NCBI GenBank assembly: GCA_000827265.1
Contig: KN834830.1
Span: forward strand, 136,713 to 200,712
Reading direction: 5' to 3'
DNA length: 64,000 nt
DNA from: Collybiopsis luxurians FD-317 M1
Lineage: Eukaryota; Basidiomycota; Agaricomycetes; Agaricales; Omphalotaceae
Part shown: positions 46,280-57,571 of the stretch, piece after piece
Layout of the letters: each line of letters begins with the position of its first letter
How positions within the stretch are numbered: the first letter of the stretch is position 1
Program-made: the position numbers and the translations under genes
Notes under the pieces: generated by a model
Databases searched by the model: none
What the model saw: only the letters and a program-made list of their open reading frames with translations
Told to the model about the DNA's origin: nothing

Positions 46280-48646
46280 ATATGATGGAGTTTCTATTAT
46301 GCTGAGACTCAACTGAAGATCTTGATTCATGGATTGTCACTTTTTTCTCACAAAATTCAGTGAAGATGAGAATTGATGACTGAGGTTGGAGCAAGAAATT
46401 GATATAACTTACCTCAATATTCATCATGTATGCAAAGTTAGTAGATAATAATGTAATAATAAGTGAGTACTGTTTGACCTGTTCCTCTGTATTATGATGA
46501 TCTTCTGTATGAACACCTCTTGACATTCCCCTAATGTTGACCAGTGTTCCCCCAAGTCTGCATATTGGACTTTGCACTGTTATTACTTTTCTCTCATTCC
46601 TGTGTCCAATATTATTCTTTTTCAAATTAATGAAAGAACAGTGTGTGCAATGCACACAACACCAAACACCTCTTGACATTCCCCTAATGTTGACCAGTGT
46701 TTCCCCAAGTTTGCAGATTTACTTGTGCCATTATTACTTACTAAATCCATCCCACAAAGGAAGCTTGGGTCTAACAGTATCCGCTATGGTGTGGCCACTG
46801 CTATATTAAACTCAATAATTTACCTAATATATCTTACATGAATACAACACATTTGGCTTAAGAGAACAGACTCCAGAAGGTGTTAATGCATTGATGCAGC
46901 AATGCAAGTGTCAAACATATCTCTGGATGCAGACAGAAAGCTCCTTCCTTTTACAGAGATTTTTGATGCTCACATCTTGCAAGTGACCCATGTTATTAAG
47001 TAAGCAACTTCTGCCTGCTTGCCTTAAGATGTCCAGGACATATTGATCTCAATTGTTTGAACAATAATTCAAGCCTCCAAAGCTCTCTACTTCATTCCCC
47101 TTGAAAAAGGGCTGCCATGGCATATGGCAAACCTGGCATCTGGCCTCTCTGTGGCTCAAGGGACTAGTACCTTTGGGGAAACTAACAGATGTGTGTTCAT
47201 CCAATATAACAATAGTATAACAATAATGGCTCCAAGTATCAAGATGCCAAGACCTTCAAACAATTATCAAGGATGCCTCAAATACCTCCCTCCTCAAGAG
47301 ATTCCCCCCATGTTTTCCTCCATTCTCAATGCAATAAGGTCCCCCCTAGCCCTGCATCACCACCATCCAAATCATCCATAAGTTTTGACCATCTGCTTTG
47401 TAGATCAGACACTGATATCTACCTCAGGCAACATCTTCTGTCTCTAGACTGAGGTCATTCTATTCAGATGATGATGACCCTCAATTGCCAACTGTTCTGG
47501 CTACCAAGGCCCTTGTGTCACTTCATCTGATGGATGACCCCAGTATCCCTGGAGGGTTTTCTCTAGAGTCTCCTGGAGTCTCACAGATTGAGGGAGAACT
47601 GGACTCCCTTCATCTGGAGGATCTGCTATCTCTCATTGAATCATCTGTTAGAACTTGTGCCGAAGGAAACAAACCTCAGGTTAGTGCTTTTTTATAAATA
47701 GTCAGGAGGATGCTGATCTCAGTGATACAACAGGATCACCTTGTACCCTCAGCTTCATCCACTCTCAATGCTCTGGAGATGCTAATTACTGCTTCAATAT
47801 TCATGAGCACACATATGGACACCTCCAGTCACAACAAACTTTTTTCTTCTTCCTCTGAGTTCTACAAACAACAAGGTTCCACAGTGCCTAGCTCACTGCA
47901 ATCCTTGGACATTTCATCTGCAATGCAAGGCATCAGTGCCATTGTCAATTCTGAGAAACCATCTTCAATCCCTGCCAGCCCCAACAAACCTTCATACCCC
48001 CCTGCATTTTGACTGGGCTGTCAGTTTGGATGTAGACAGATTCCTGTGTACTCCCAAGGTGGGAAGTCATCTTCAGCCTCACTGACATCATCCACTGGAA
48101 AATCTACTTTGAGGAGCTCAAAGTCCTCAATCAGCTCACCGAAGAACTTCACAAGTATCAAATTGATGTTTTGGATTCTGCATTCAAGTTTCTGTCAGAG
48201 GAGTTGAAGTGTCAGAAGCTGGATGATGCAACTGCTTTCATAAACAATGGGCTATCTTGTATAGCCCATTTCAAAGTAAAATCAAAAGCCAGGGCAAAGA
48301 TGAATTTGTATTGAGGTTCCAAGAAACCACACACTCTGGACACTTACATTGAGGGTATGAAGGAAAAGCAGGATCCCTTAATGCAGGGTCTGAAGGTGCT
48401 CCATATCCAAGTCTGTGCACTTTACACACCTCTTTTGGGTTTACAACCTCTTGTAATAGATGCAGGTATGTTTGAGTATCACACTCTGGCTTTTCCATAA
48501 CTGATGGATCTTCATCTCTGCTAGACTACATTTATAATCCCCAATTTCTGTATTTGGATCAAATTAATCAAGTTCTTGTCCTCCTTGCTGTTATATGCAA
48601 CATGATCATCTGACTATCAACTCTACAATGTGAATTCCTCATCAGT
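46280..48646. other. CpG-poor DNA; probable N-terminal region of the transposase, not resolved
   Basis: Open plus-strand segments at 47,485-47,697 and 48,070-48,312 (IIHWKIYFEELKVLNQLTEE) are protein-like and lie just 5' of the recognisable transposase. I cannot splice them confidently. Confidence 0.4.
46513..46715. repeat. Two direct copies of a ~50-bp sequence, 153 bp apart
   Basis: ACACCTCTTGACATTCCCCT... starts at 46,513 and again at 46,666, with two or three substitutions. Confidence 0.85.
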
Positions 48647-49729
48647 GTGGCAACAATGTGCATCAAACTTGGCATGTTGACTGTGAGCTCCACAGGCAGC
48701 CATGTTTCCCACCTATTTTCTGCATCTCAGAACAATATCATCAAAGACATGCCTTCCACCCTATCCAATGCTCTGAAGAAGTTTGGGGCTAATGGTCATT
48801 TCAACCTTTATGCCACTTGCCCCTCTTGCAGTTGTAACCACAAGGCTCTTCCCTTGCCTGGTTCTAATCTCTTTGACTACCCTAGCCAATGCACAAATGA
48901 GATTGTGGGCAAGCATGGTGTTTCAATGTGCAGAAGTGAACTGCTAATGCATCAATGCAACAGTACAGTACAGCCTATCAAGCCTTATCTGGTTAGTTCT
49001 CTGCCAGACTATCTGACACACTGTCTCTCCAATGAGACCTACCTCCAGCAATCTATCAATGCCACTGACTCAGCTCTGCAAAGCATCCGGACAGGTGAAG
49101 AGCAGCTCAGTGTATGGGACATGTTTGAAGCAGATTTTATCAGGGAATTTAAAGGCTCTGATGGAAAGCTTTTTATAGATCAAGGAGATAAAATTCATCT
49201 TGCATTCTCTATTCACATGGACCTCTTCAATCCTAACAGTGTCACTCAGTGTGGCACCACACAATCTTTCAATGTCATATCCTGTGCAAATCTAGCTCTT
49301 GACTCATCTATCTTATACCTGCCTGAATACCTGTTTGTTGCTGCCATCATACCTGGTCCCAATGAATCTTTGGCTGGCAAAATTGATCATTTTGTATGCC
49401 CAGTCATTGAGCAATTTGTTTGAGCTTGGTCACCAGGTCTCAGGGTGTCTCACACAGCTACTGCAACATCTGAAGCAGTTGTTGAAGCAGGTATACTGCT
49501 TTCAGTCAATGATCTTCCAGCTGCTTATAAAATAGCTGGGTTTCAGGGGATCTCTTCTAGTCTCATCTGTTCTGTGTGCCAATTATCCAGAAAGACAGGT
49601 GTATTCAACACCGATCATATGCAATGGGTCCTCAGGGATAAGGAGGAACTTTGCCACTGGTCAACAGCATACAGAGATGCTCACACTCTTGGACAGCAAA
49701 AGACCATTTTTGAAAGTCATGGTCTGTGA
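48647..49729 (+). mobile_element. Plavaka-type (CACTA-like) transposase, N-terminal/central half
   Basis: Open frame 48,647-49,423, continued in a second frame to 49,729. Family landmarks in order: a Cys-rich YATCPSCSCNH..., a second Cys-containing block, VWDMFEADFIREFKGSDGKLF, LAFSIHMDLFNPN (the domain around the first catalytic acidic residue), YLPEYLFVAAIIPGPNESLAGKIDHF (the hallmark PENxFLAGIIPGPxEP segment), and DLPAAYKIAGFQGISSSLICSVCQL. This matches the central region of Agaricomycete Plavaka transposases. It ends abruptly at HGL. The usual continuation (YWDP.., SMHN..) is not downstream on this strand but is found on the opposite strand from 53,332. One frameshift near 49,420. Inactive. 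Confidence 0.75.
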
Positions 49730-49904
49730 GTGTAATAATGACTTAAAACTATTATTCAGGCTCAGAGTAAAGGGTGTGTAATTAGCATAATTAAGCACAA
49801 GTTCATGCCAAAAGATATTCCAAGTTATGGCCCATTAATTGTGCCAATGCTGAGAACAAGTTTTTCATATAAATTTTACATTATGTTCCAGGTACACCAA
49901 TGTA

Positions 49905-50560
49905 TCTCCCAGGGGTGCTCAGGGATACCCAGGGATACCCAGGGATAGCCCAGAAATGACCCAGGGACTCTCAGGGAGACCAGGATTTTGACAAAAACCT
50001 GGGTAGCCCTGGCAAACTAGGCTGTCTAGAAGGCCCAAGGTTACTCAGGATTTGGCAAAATTCCTGGGCTGCCTTAGGCACCCTAGGCTAAGGGTTATTT
50101 TGCTGATGCAACAATGATGACTCTTGAAAGAGTCATTGTTCACAAGCTTGTTTTAATGGAGGATTTTTTATCCTCCTTCTCTCCCACCTTTCTCTACCAA
50201 CAATGACTCTGTTCAGAGTTGTTGTGTTCATCTTTTCAGTCCGATGGAGGATTGTTTCTCCCCATCTTCCTCCACCAACAATGACAACTCTGTTCAGAGT
50301 TGTTGTTTCTCCTGTCCCTACCTTCCCCCACCAACCACAACAACTCTGAACAGAGTCATCCACCTCCTTCTCCACCATCCTCTGCCAACAATTCACTAGT
50401 TCATTTTGATGGAGGAGGATTTTTTTTAAATCCTCCTCCCACCTTCCTCCACTGACCATGATGACCCTTGAAAGAGTCATTGTGTCTATCCTTCTGATCT
50501 GTTGGAGGATTGTTTATCCTCCTCCCATTCTCTCCCTTTCCCCCACCAACAATGGAGACT
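49905..50560. repeat. CAGGGATGCTC repeat plus palindrome-rich minisatellite array (left copy)
   Basis: Begins with CCCAGGGATAC-type tandem repeats (49,905-50,000), then CCTAGGCT and a TTTGCTGATG. An array of units each carrying two short palindromes follows (ATGACTCTTGAAAGAGTCAT and GGAGGATTTTTTATCCTCC). The array is the reverse complement of the one at 54.3-54.95 kb, while the CAGGG prefix is in direct orientation. Confidence 0.7.
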
Positions 50561-51526
50561 TTGCTAGTTTGTCTCAATGGATTGAGGTGTACAAGGCATC
50601 CAAAGAGATAGCAGATTAAATGGAGAGCAAGTCCTAGAATGGGATTGCAAGTGGGAGGGATAATGGGATTAGAAATAGGATGGTGATGGCATGGCACAAG
50701 CAGAATATGAGGGAGAAGTGGGACTGACAGGTCAGTGTACTCCCATCTTCTGTTATAGCCCTAATAACTGTTGGGACTTGGCATCAGCAATAACTGTGTT
50801 GATAATGTGGACTGCATTGGCCATTGCAATGATGATGATATTGATTTTGTGGTATTGGACTCTGCAATCAGTTGTGTCAACTGTGAGTTACAGCCAGGAG
50901 TCAATTCCTGTTGATAGCAGGGGGGTTATGGACTCACTGAAGGAAGAATCAACTAATTGAATGGGGGTTGGTAGTCCTCAATGTGAATAGAATAGCTCAC
51001 AGAAATTTCAGTGAAAATCCTTTGAAAGAGATATGTTGTCTGTGCATATACAGTTTGAACTTGACTAGTTGGAAAACATCTGGTGGACTCACAAATTAAG
51101 CAGTGCCTCATCAGTGTCATTGTGATGTTGAAATTCAATAAAAGTATGTCTGTGAATTTGATGAGCTTAAATATTCAAGCATAGATGTTCCTGTTGAGTG
51201 CCACAGTGGCCACAGTGAAGACAAAATGATGCTTACAGATGAGTGTCATTGTCTTGAGGGGGTAGGGAGAAGAAGGGAGAGTAAGAGGAGGTTGAGCTGT
51301 GTAAACCTGGAACAGAAGAAGATCTGGAATGCAGTTTAGAATGGATACCATAGGGAATATGTGTAACACTTACCTTTGCAGTAGAACTTTGACACCTGAT
51401 ACAATCATGATAACCTCTCCTCCTCATCTCTTTTTAGTTTAATGCCATTGTGGACAAGTCTCTTTCAGTTTTTACTTAAAACAGAGTTACAATTTATTTC
51501 TAAGTCCAGAACTAATTTATTATGAT
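50561..51526. other. CpG-poor DNA without recognised gene
   Basis: No supportable coding region. A small open frame at 50,691-50,960 contains a hydrophobic stretch but no motif. Confidence 0.5.
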
Positions 51527-53332
51527 TTAATCTCTAGATAAATTAACAAGTACAGTTCTATCAAGAGAATAATTGAAATGAGCTGCATGAGCAACTATAT
51601 CATCTAGATTAATCGCATCCACCTTCTCTTGTAGTTCAGATGAATAAGTGGTAGCTAACAGGTATGGGTAATGAACAAAAGGATCATACAACAATTTAGA
51701 CAGGCATTCAAAGTGTCTAACACAAAGCTGCACAGTGAACTCATTGCTAGTTGATATGCTAATGATGTCTTGAATTTGACCTCTGATAGGTCTTTCAGTT
51801 TGAGAAGGTCTATATATGATGGTGGTGTTGCTGGCATGCATACTATAGCAAGAAAAATTAACACTGTCCCATTTGGCATGTGCATGCCTTGGACCCTTCA
51901 TTGGCTGAAGGTTATTGTCTTGATGGGGTGCATTTGCTGGTATAAACACTTGTTGAACAAAACTTTGAGCTGTCGGACAGATTCAGGACAATCTGGCTGA
52001 TGAAGCCAATGACAAATATTGGCTGAATGAGTGACAGCCTTGATTATTGTTGCCTCCATCATGCCTTAGAAGATGAATTGAATGAGTCCAAAACACACAC
52101 TATATTTGCAATGAACCTACCACCAATGTGATCATTTGTATTGATTTTCTGCGGGGTACCAATTAAATGTTCGAAGGGAAAGCACCACCAGGACATGACT
52201 GGTCTGAAGAGGAGGAGAAAATTGTAGATGTGATTAGCTGCATGGATATTGGGATGTGTCCAGCCTTCACAAGTGTGCGGGAATAGAGTTCATAAACCAT
52301 CTATCCACATAGAGACATACTCCCAGTACTTGGAAGTGCGAGCAGCTGTCATTGAGTGTTGACAAACTAGGATAGTGGCCTGGAAAAGGGACATAGAGTG
52401 ATTAAGTGCTTTCAGTAGCAACCCAGAATCTGAATCATCCTTGCTAGGGGCTGAGCCATTGACATCACCCCACAAAGTAACAAGGGCAATATGGAGGAAA
52501 ACCATGCTCAGTATTTGCCATTCATCAGCTTTGATAGATCCCGTCTTAGCATTGCCAAAATTCTTGGGTATAGAATTCAGCCAAGATGGAGTGACCATTT
52601 CCTGGATCACTTTTTGAATATGAGTGAGAGTTTCTGGTATTCCAGTGGGAAGAATAAATGAAGAGGAGCTGAGAGGTTGCTTAAGTCTCTGGGAACAGGA
52701 GGTAATTAGCAGCTGGTGAGAAACTATATGGTAAGAACATTCTCACCCAGTTGAGTAACAGAGCAATGAAGTGATTCTTCTGCAAAGCAAGTTTGCCTGC
52801 AGGAAACTGTATTGATTGAGGATCCTTCTTTTTGGACTTGCATCTTGCATGGCTCTCATACAGTGACACAATGGATGAGTTGATGTTATCCAGAGTAAAG
52901 GACAACTCCAATGTGAATGCTACAAATTGGAGGGATCCAAGAACTGATTGAGTATCAAGATGTGTCCATAGTTCATCCAATGATAATGATCCATTACCCT
53001 CAATGGCTCAGCAAAGTGCTTCTTGAATTTTAGCAACCTTTAGGTATATGTTTTGGATGGAGCTGCAGGTGAGTAGGAGTTGATTCATAATTGTATGGAA
53101 TCCATGGCCAATTGAAGGCATATTTGATTCCATCAGTGCTGGTGTGCCATTGAGAAGCATCAAGATGGAGGATGTGACAGCAATGGTAATGGACAATTCC
53201 CTCTAGGATGCAATGCATGGCATCAATGACCAGCATTTTTGCATGATCCCAATAGTCAAGTAACCAAAATGAAGAGCAGTGGACAGTGATGCCTTGTAAT
53301 GGAAATTTTTTTAAAAATGACATGATTTTCAA
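51527..53332 (-). mobile_element. Plavaka-type transposase, C-terminal half (inverted)
   Basis: Minus-strand segments, colinear with the C-terminal half of Plavaka transposases: 53,332 onward with LLDYWDHAKMLVIDAMHCILEG (the conserved YWDP...VIDSMHN block); 52,610-52,290 with TPSWLNSIPKNFGNA..GSIKADEWQ (matching PSW....P.N.G....GKLKADQWR); and 51,949-51,527 with the RGQIQDI and YDPFVHYP segment near the usual C-terminus. Frames change between segments and some intervening pieces are missing or intronic. Together with the plus-strand half at 48.6-49.7 kb it accounts for one transposase broken by an inversion. Confidence 0.7.
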
Positions 53333-54028
53333 AATTAAAGAAGTGGCATGATTTTTTATTTAAAAAATGGCAATCACCTGCTCGTGGGCCCAAGCATGTG
53401 ACATCATGTGATTTTTGGTTGAAATTTCATGCACTCCCTCTTTTGACCCCATTCCTTCTCTTCCCTTAACTACCATGTCCAGTGAACTTCAGCTGCCCTA
53501 TACTTTTCATCTCTTATTTCTCATGCCATATCTCTGAGGAATAGCATAGCCTTGGATGTTGAGAGATATTAAGGAGGATTAGGGCAAGTTTTTGACTATC
53601 TACTGGATGGAATAGAATATGCCCTGGTGAGCTTTCTATCACTTTTTTTTGATTCCTTATGCTTATTAAATATCTTAAATTCATTTTGTGCATCCTACAT
53701 TCACACCTGAAGCCTTTATTGCTGTCTGAGGGCAAGGACCTGTGTCAAGAGGGGGGCCATTATCTAGGGTGAGTTCCTGTCTTTTTTTCCTCTTCTTTAA
53801 TACTGATTAATCACCTTAGATTGATCTTCTTGACACTGCATTTACTTTCCTGCTTACTGAATATCTGTCTACTTACCCATCTCATCTTCAAGTTATATTT
53901 CTACTGTTGTATTATGTAATCAAGTTAATGTATATTTGTTGTTGCTTTCAAAACATATGTGAGATGAGATATACAAGGGTTTAGATATTTATCTAGGGTT
54001 ACAAGATTGATTTTAACATAAGCAGGTA
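53333..54028. other. CpG-poor DNA without recognised gene
   Basis: Nothing supportable. Confidence 0.5.
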
Positions 54029-54970
54029 CCTTCCAGGGATGCTCAGGGATGCTCAAGGATGCCCAGGGATGCCCAGGGACACTCAGGGACACTCAGAGAT
54101 ACACAGGGAGCTCTCAGAGCTGCTTAAAGATTCCTAGGATGCCTTGGGCTACTTGAATTTGCCTGAGTGTGCACAGGATTTGGGGGGTGTCTCCTGGCAG
54201 CCTTGGGCAACTCTGGCACCCTGGGTCTACCAGGTAGTCCAGGAAGCTCCAGGTTTCTCAAAAGGAATCAAAGTGAGCCTAGGCTTTGAAGTACTTTTGC
54301 TGATGTGGTGAAGGAAGGTGGGGATAGGAGGAGGATAAACAATCCTCCTCCATTGAAATGAGCTTGTGAACAATGACTCTTTCAAGAGTCATCATTGTTG
54401 GTGGTAGAAGGTGGGGAGAGGAGGATAAACAATCCTCCTCTGTCAGACTGAAAGGATGAACACAATGACTCTGAACAGAGTTGTCAATGGTGGAGAAAGG
54501 TGGGAGAGGAGGAGGATAAGGAGGAGGATAAGGAGGAGGATAGACAATCCTCCTTCATTGAAATGAGCTTGCAAACAATGACTCTTTTGAGAGTCATCAT
54601 TGTTGGCAGGGAGAGGAGAATAAAAAATCATCCTCCATCAAAACAAGCTCACATTGTTGGCAGGGAAAGGAGGAGGATGGAGGATCCTCTGTTGAGATAA
54701 TTCAGCAAACAATGACTCCAAAAAGTGTCATCATTCTTGGTGGAGGGCAGTGGAAAGAAGAGGAGGATTTTTCACCCCCCCTTCCATCAAATTGATGTTA
54801 CAAACATGATGACTCTGTTGAGAGTCATTGTTCTTGGTGGAGGGCAGTGGAAAGATGAAGAGGAGGAGTTTTCAATCCTCCTCTGTCAAATCAATGGGAC
54901 AAACACAATGACTCTTTTGAGAGTCATCATGGTTGGTGAAGTTAGTGGAGGAAGGAAGGATGGCACTCGA
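54029..54970. repeat. CAGGGATGCTC repeat plus palindrome-rich minisatellite array (right copy)
   Basis: GGTACCTTCCAGGGATGCTCAGGG-type repeats (54,029-54,110), then the CCTAGGCT...TTTGCTGATG prefix. About six units with GACTCTTTNNAGAGTC and GGAGGATAAACAATCCTCC palindromes follow, including a (GGAGGATAA)n expansion near 54,508-54,540. Confidence 0.75.
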
Positions 54971-57571
54971 TAGGTGCACACTTACCAAGTGTGAGAAACA
55001 CAAATTGATGGATTTGGCTCTTTTGAATATTTCTCAAGCACTTTCACAACTCAAGGATAAAATCTTACAAGTTAGGTGATCTCAGTATATCTGACTTAAA
55101 GAATGCCTCATATAGCTTCAAAATGTACTCGAATTTAACAAATGGATGTCCGGAGACTACAACATGGCTCAAGTAGTCCACAATTTGCAAGTTATATTCA
55201 AGAGAGTTGCAGATGCAAAGGCACAATTGGTCAGAGCTTTGAATGAGGTGAGTTGTATCTTTTCCTGTATGGTTTTTGCGATGTTGACAGGTGTTTCAGT
55301 TGTTGACAATGATTCAGGGTGCCATAAATTGGATGGAGGAAGACTAAGGCTTCCAGGTGCATCTTTAAACTCAAGTCTGTTCTGCTCTCTCCTCATTCTC
55401 TCAATCATCCAGAATTTTGCTGGCAACCACCAGTGTAGTTTGCTGCAGTTTGTATCAGCTGAATTGCAATTGCACCAATACTTGTAAATACAGCAAACCC
55501 ACACATGCTCGATTGAGCCTTGCAATAATTTTCTGTCAAAACTTGTACATACAATGAAATTTAATTTGCAACTACATTTTTTAATGCAACTGCATCCGTC
55601 CCTTGACATGCCTGCAGGCTTTCATATATGTAGAAACCTTGAATTCCTGCTACATTTTCTTACATATTGAATACATCATTGAAAAGTTGGGTTTCGGGCT
55701 CTTTTTCTACTACATTAAATTAGCGATATTCAAGAGCTGTTTCTCCCTTTTAGAAATGTAAGGAAAAAATCGGACTGAAAGGAGAACTGATACCTGTCAT
55801 ATCCATTCGGTACTAAATAATAAAATTTCATTCACAATTCAATATGCCATTCATAGGAAGTGAGAGCGCATGTAAATGTTTACCTCTCACCTCTTGCGAC
55901 TGTCCGATTTTTACTATTCTGGTACAATTATTCTCCAACATTGTTTTCATTTTCTCAGGACAGCAATCGAAACACAATCCATATAAATTGCCTGAAGTGT
56001 CTATTGTGGGTGAGGTGCGCAGTGGTGCCTCTGAGCGGTCAGGCTCGGAATGGTGATGGTAAGATAAGTAATTGTCTGAGTAACATATGAACAAATATTA
56101 GTAAGCCTATTACCGGAGTTGTTAGTTCCGGTCAAAGCGTCGAATCACAACCCTTCTAACTCTCATTTAAAGATTCCGGTACCTGCCGGCATCAGATCCC
56201 GGCAAGATTGCCGGGAAGTGCAGTAGTTAAATCGTTTCCAGTACTGTTGTTTTTCAGCTATCTGCTTCAAAATTTTTACCGTATTACTCTGAACAATATC
56301 TGCAAGGATTTATCTTCTCGTCTTGTGTTTAGGTTGCCGCAGGTCCCGGTCAAACCCGACCGGGACTCGTGCCGAGCCTTACTCTCATTTGGCCGAGCTG
56401 AATTTTTTCCACTTTTGGCGTGAACGTGAATGGTATTACTTTGACATAAACTCCTATGTAGCGCATACACAAGGAAATGAGCATACCTACTAGTATGATG
56501 AACAGAAAGGAAAGAACTAAGGCAAAAACGCTACAGTGAAGTACTGGATGTGGACAATCACGGCGTTTACACAAGAAAGAGCTGGGCTGTAGTCACTTTC
56601 AGGCAATAAACTCGATGTTGAATATCGCAGGTAGGTCCGGAGAAGTAGCTATTTTGCTTGTCGACCGTAGGTAGGCGGAGCCATCATTCCTCGGTGGAAA
56701 ATGGTCTTAGCGAAGTGCGGGGAAAAGGTCCACTGAGAGCTTGAAACTCACCCTTCTATTAGCCTTGCGTTAACCAACCCTGGTTAAGCCTGATAAAACC
56801 GGAATCCGAAAATTTGGCTCAGTGCTATCTGTCCAAAGATATACTAGTGTAATCATGTTCAAGTTGGACAGCTGATAGTTGGCCATGCCGGTTCTGCTGA
56901 TCGTGTACTTTATTCTCTGGTACTGTAAGCGATGCACAAAATGTCGGAGAAGGATTACTTACCTCGATAGCCATTCACTTTCCTTCTTCCATCTTTTTTG
57001 CGATGGCCAGACATGAGGCTATCCTTCCTCTAAAACCTATGTCGGCATCCAGAAGAGTTGCAAGAAAACATTCGTCATACAATGGAACAGGACGACCGCC
57101 AATGATGGTGTTGACGTGTTGACAGTTCGACAGGTATTCTAGCCGCTTTCTCTCCTCGCTTTTCTGTCCCTCATATGACATTGCAGCCCCAAAACCAATT
57201 CTCGCATGTCGTGCCTCCCATTCTTTGCTACCTACTGCATCCTTGTTTCTCGAAACTGTCTGGGTAATGTCTGGTGTGTTATTATTATCATTATCTTTTC
57301 CTTTACTGGCGCCTCAACATTTCATCACAGTGCCTCCTTGAGTACATCTCATACTGCCTCAAGTTAATGCTAGGTGGATCCTGTATAGCTGGAACATTTA
57401 TCCTTTCCTTGGCTGTAAGTATATTAAGTGATATCTGTATCGCTTCATTATCGCAGCTGTACTGGATGTTAAAATCTCTATTTCTTCCGGACTCGTTTGT
57501 GCCCCACCCGCAGCACAATCCCCCACACTCTCATGTTTTGAACTACCACCATCCTCCCCTTCCGTCGAATT
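54971..57571. other. Boundary of CpG-poor block and intergenic DNA
   Basis: CpG frequency returns to normal at about 55.65 kb. Two minus-strand open segments (57,518-57,303 and 57,181-56,975) are protein-like (the latter containing ERKRLEYLSNCQHV) and separated by a plausible GTAAAG...CCAG intron. However the phases do not match, so I do not call a gene. A 20-bp palindrome TCCCGGCAAGATTGCCGGGA is at 56,197-56,216. Confidence 0.5.

Larger units (their letters stand above)
33400..55650. other. CpG-depleted transposon-rich block (~22 kb)
   Basis: CG dinucleotides nearly vanish between these limits and are common on both sides. For example, 43,992-44,548 contains none, whereas 9,841-9,960 has many. 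TG/CA and AT-rich words are correspondingly frequent. In basidiomycetes this is the known signature of cytosine methylation and deamination of silenced repeats. The recognisable coding remnants (transposase halves, Spt5-like, kinase-like) are broken by many frameshifts and stops, consistent with age. The left boundary is gradual (33.4-35 kb), the right one sharp (about 55.6-55.7 kb). Confidence 0.8.

Noticed and set aside
50133..50697. Minus-strand open frames rich in Gly/Arg/Glu
   Set aside because: They are translations of the palindromic minisatellite array and not genes; the same happens at 54,500-54,970 on the plus strand.
49905..54300. CAGGGATGCTC repeats as the LTRs of a retrotransposon
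   Set aside because: The two copies are direct but only loosely similar, they lack TG...CA ends, and no reverse transcriptase, integrase or primer-binding site lies between them.
56975..57518. Two-exon minus-strand gene
   Set aside because: The open pieces look protein-like, but their splice phases do not match with any GT-AG pair that I can find, so only mentioned under the intergenic entry.
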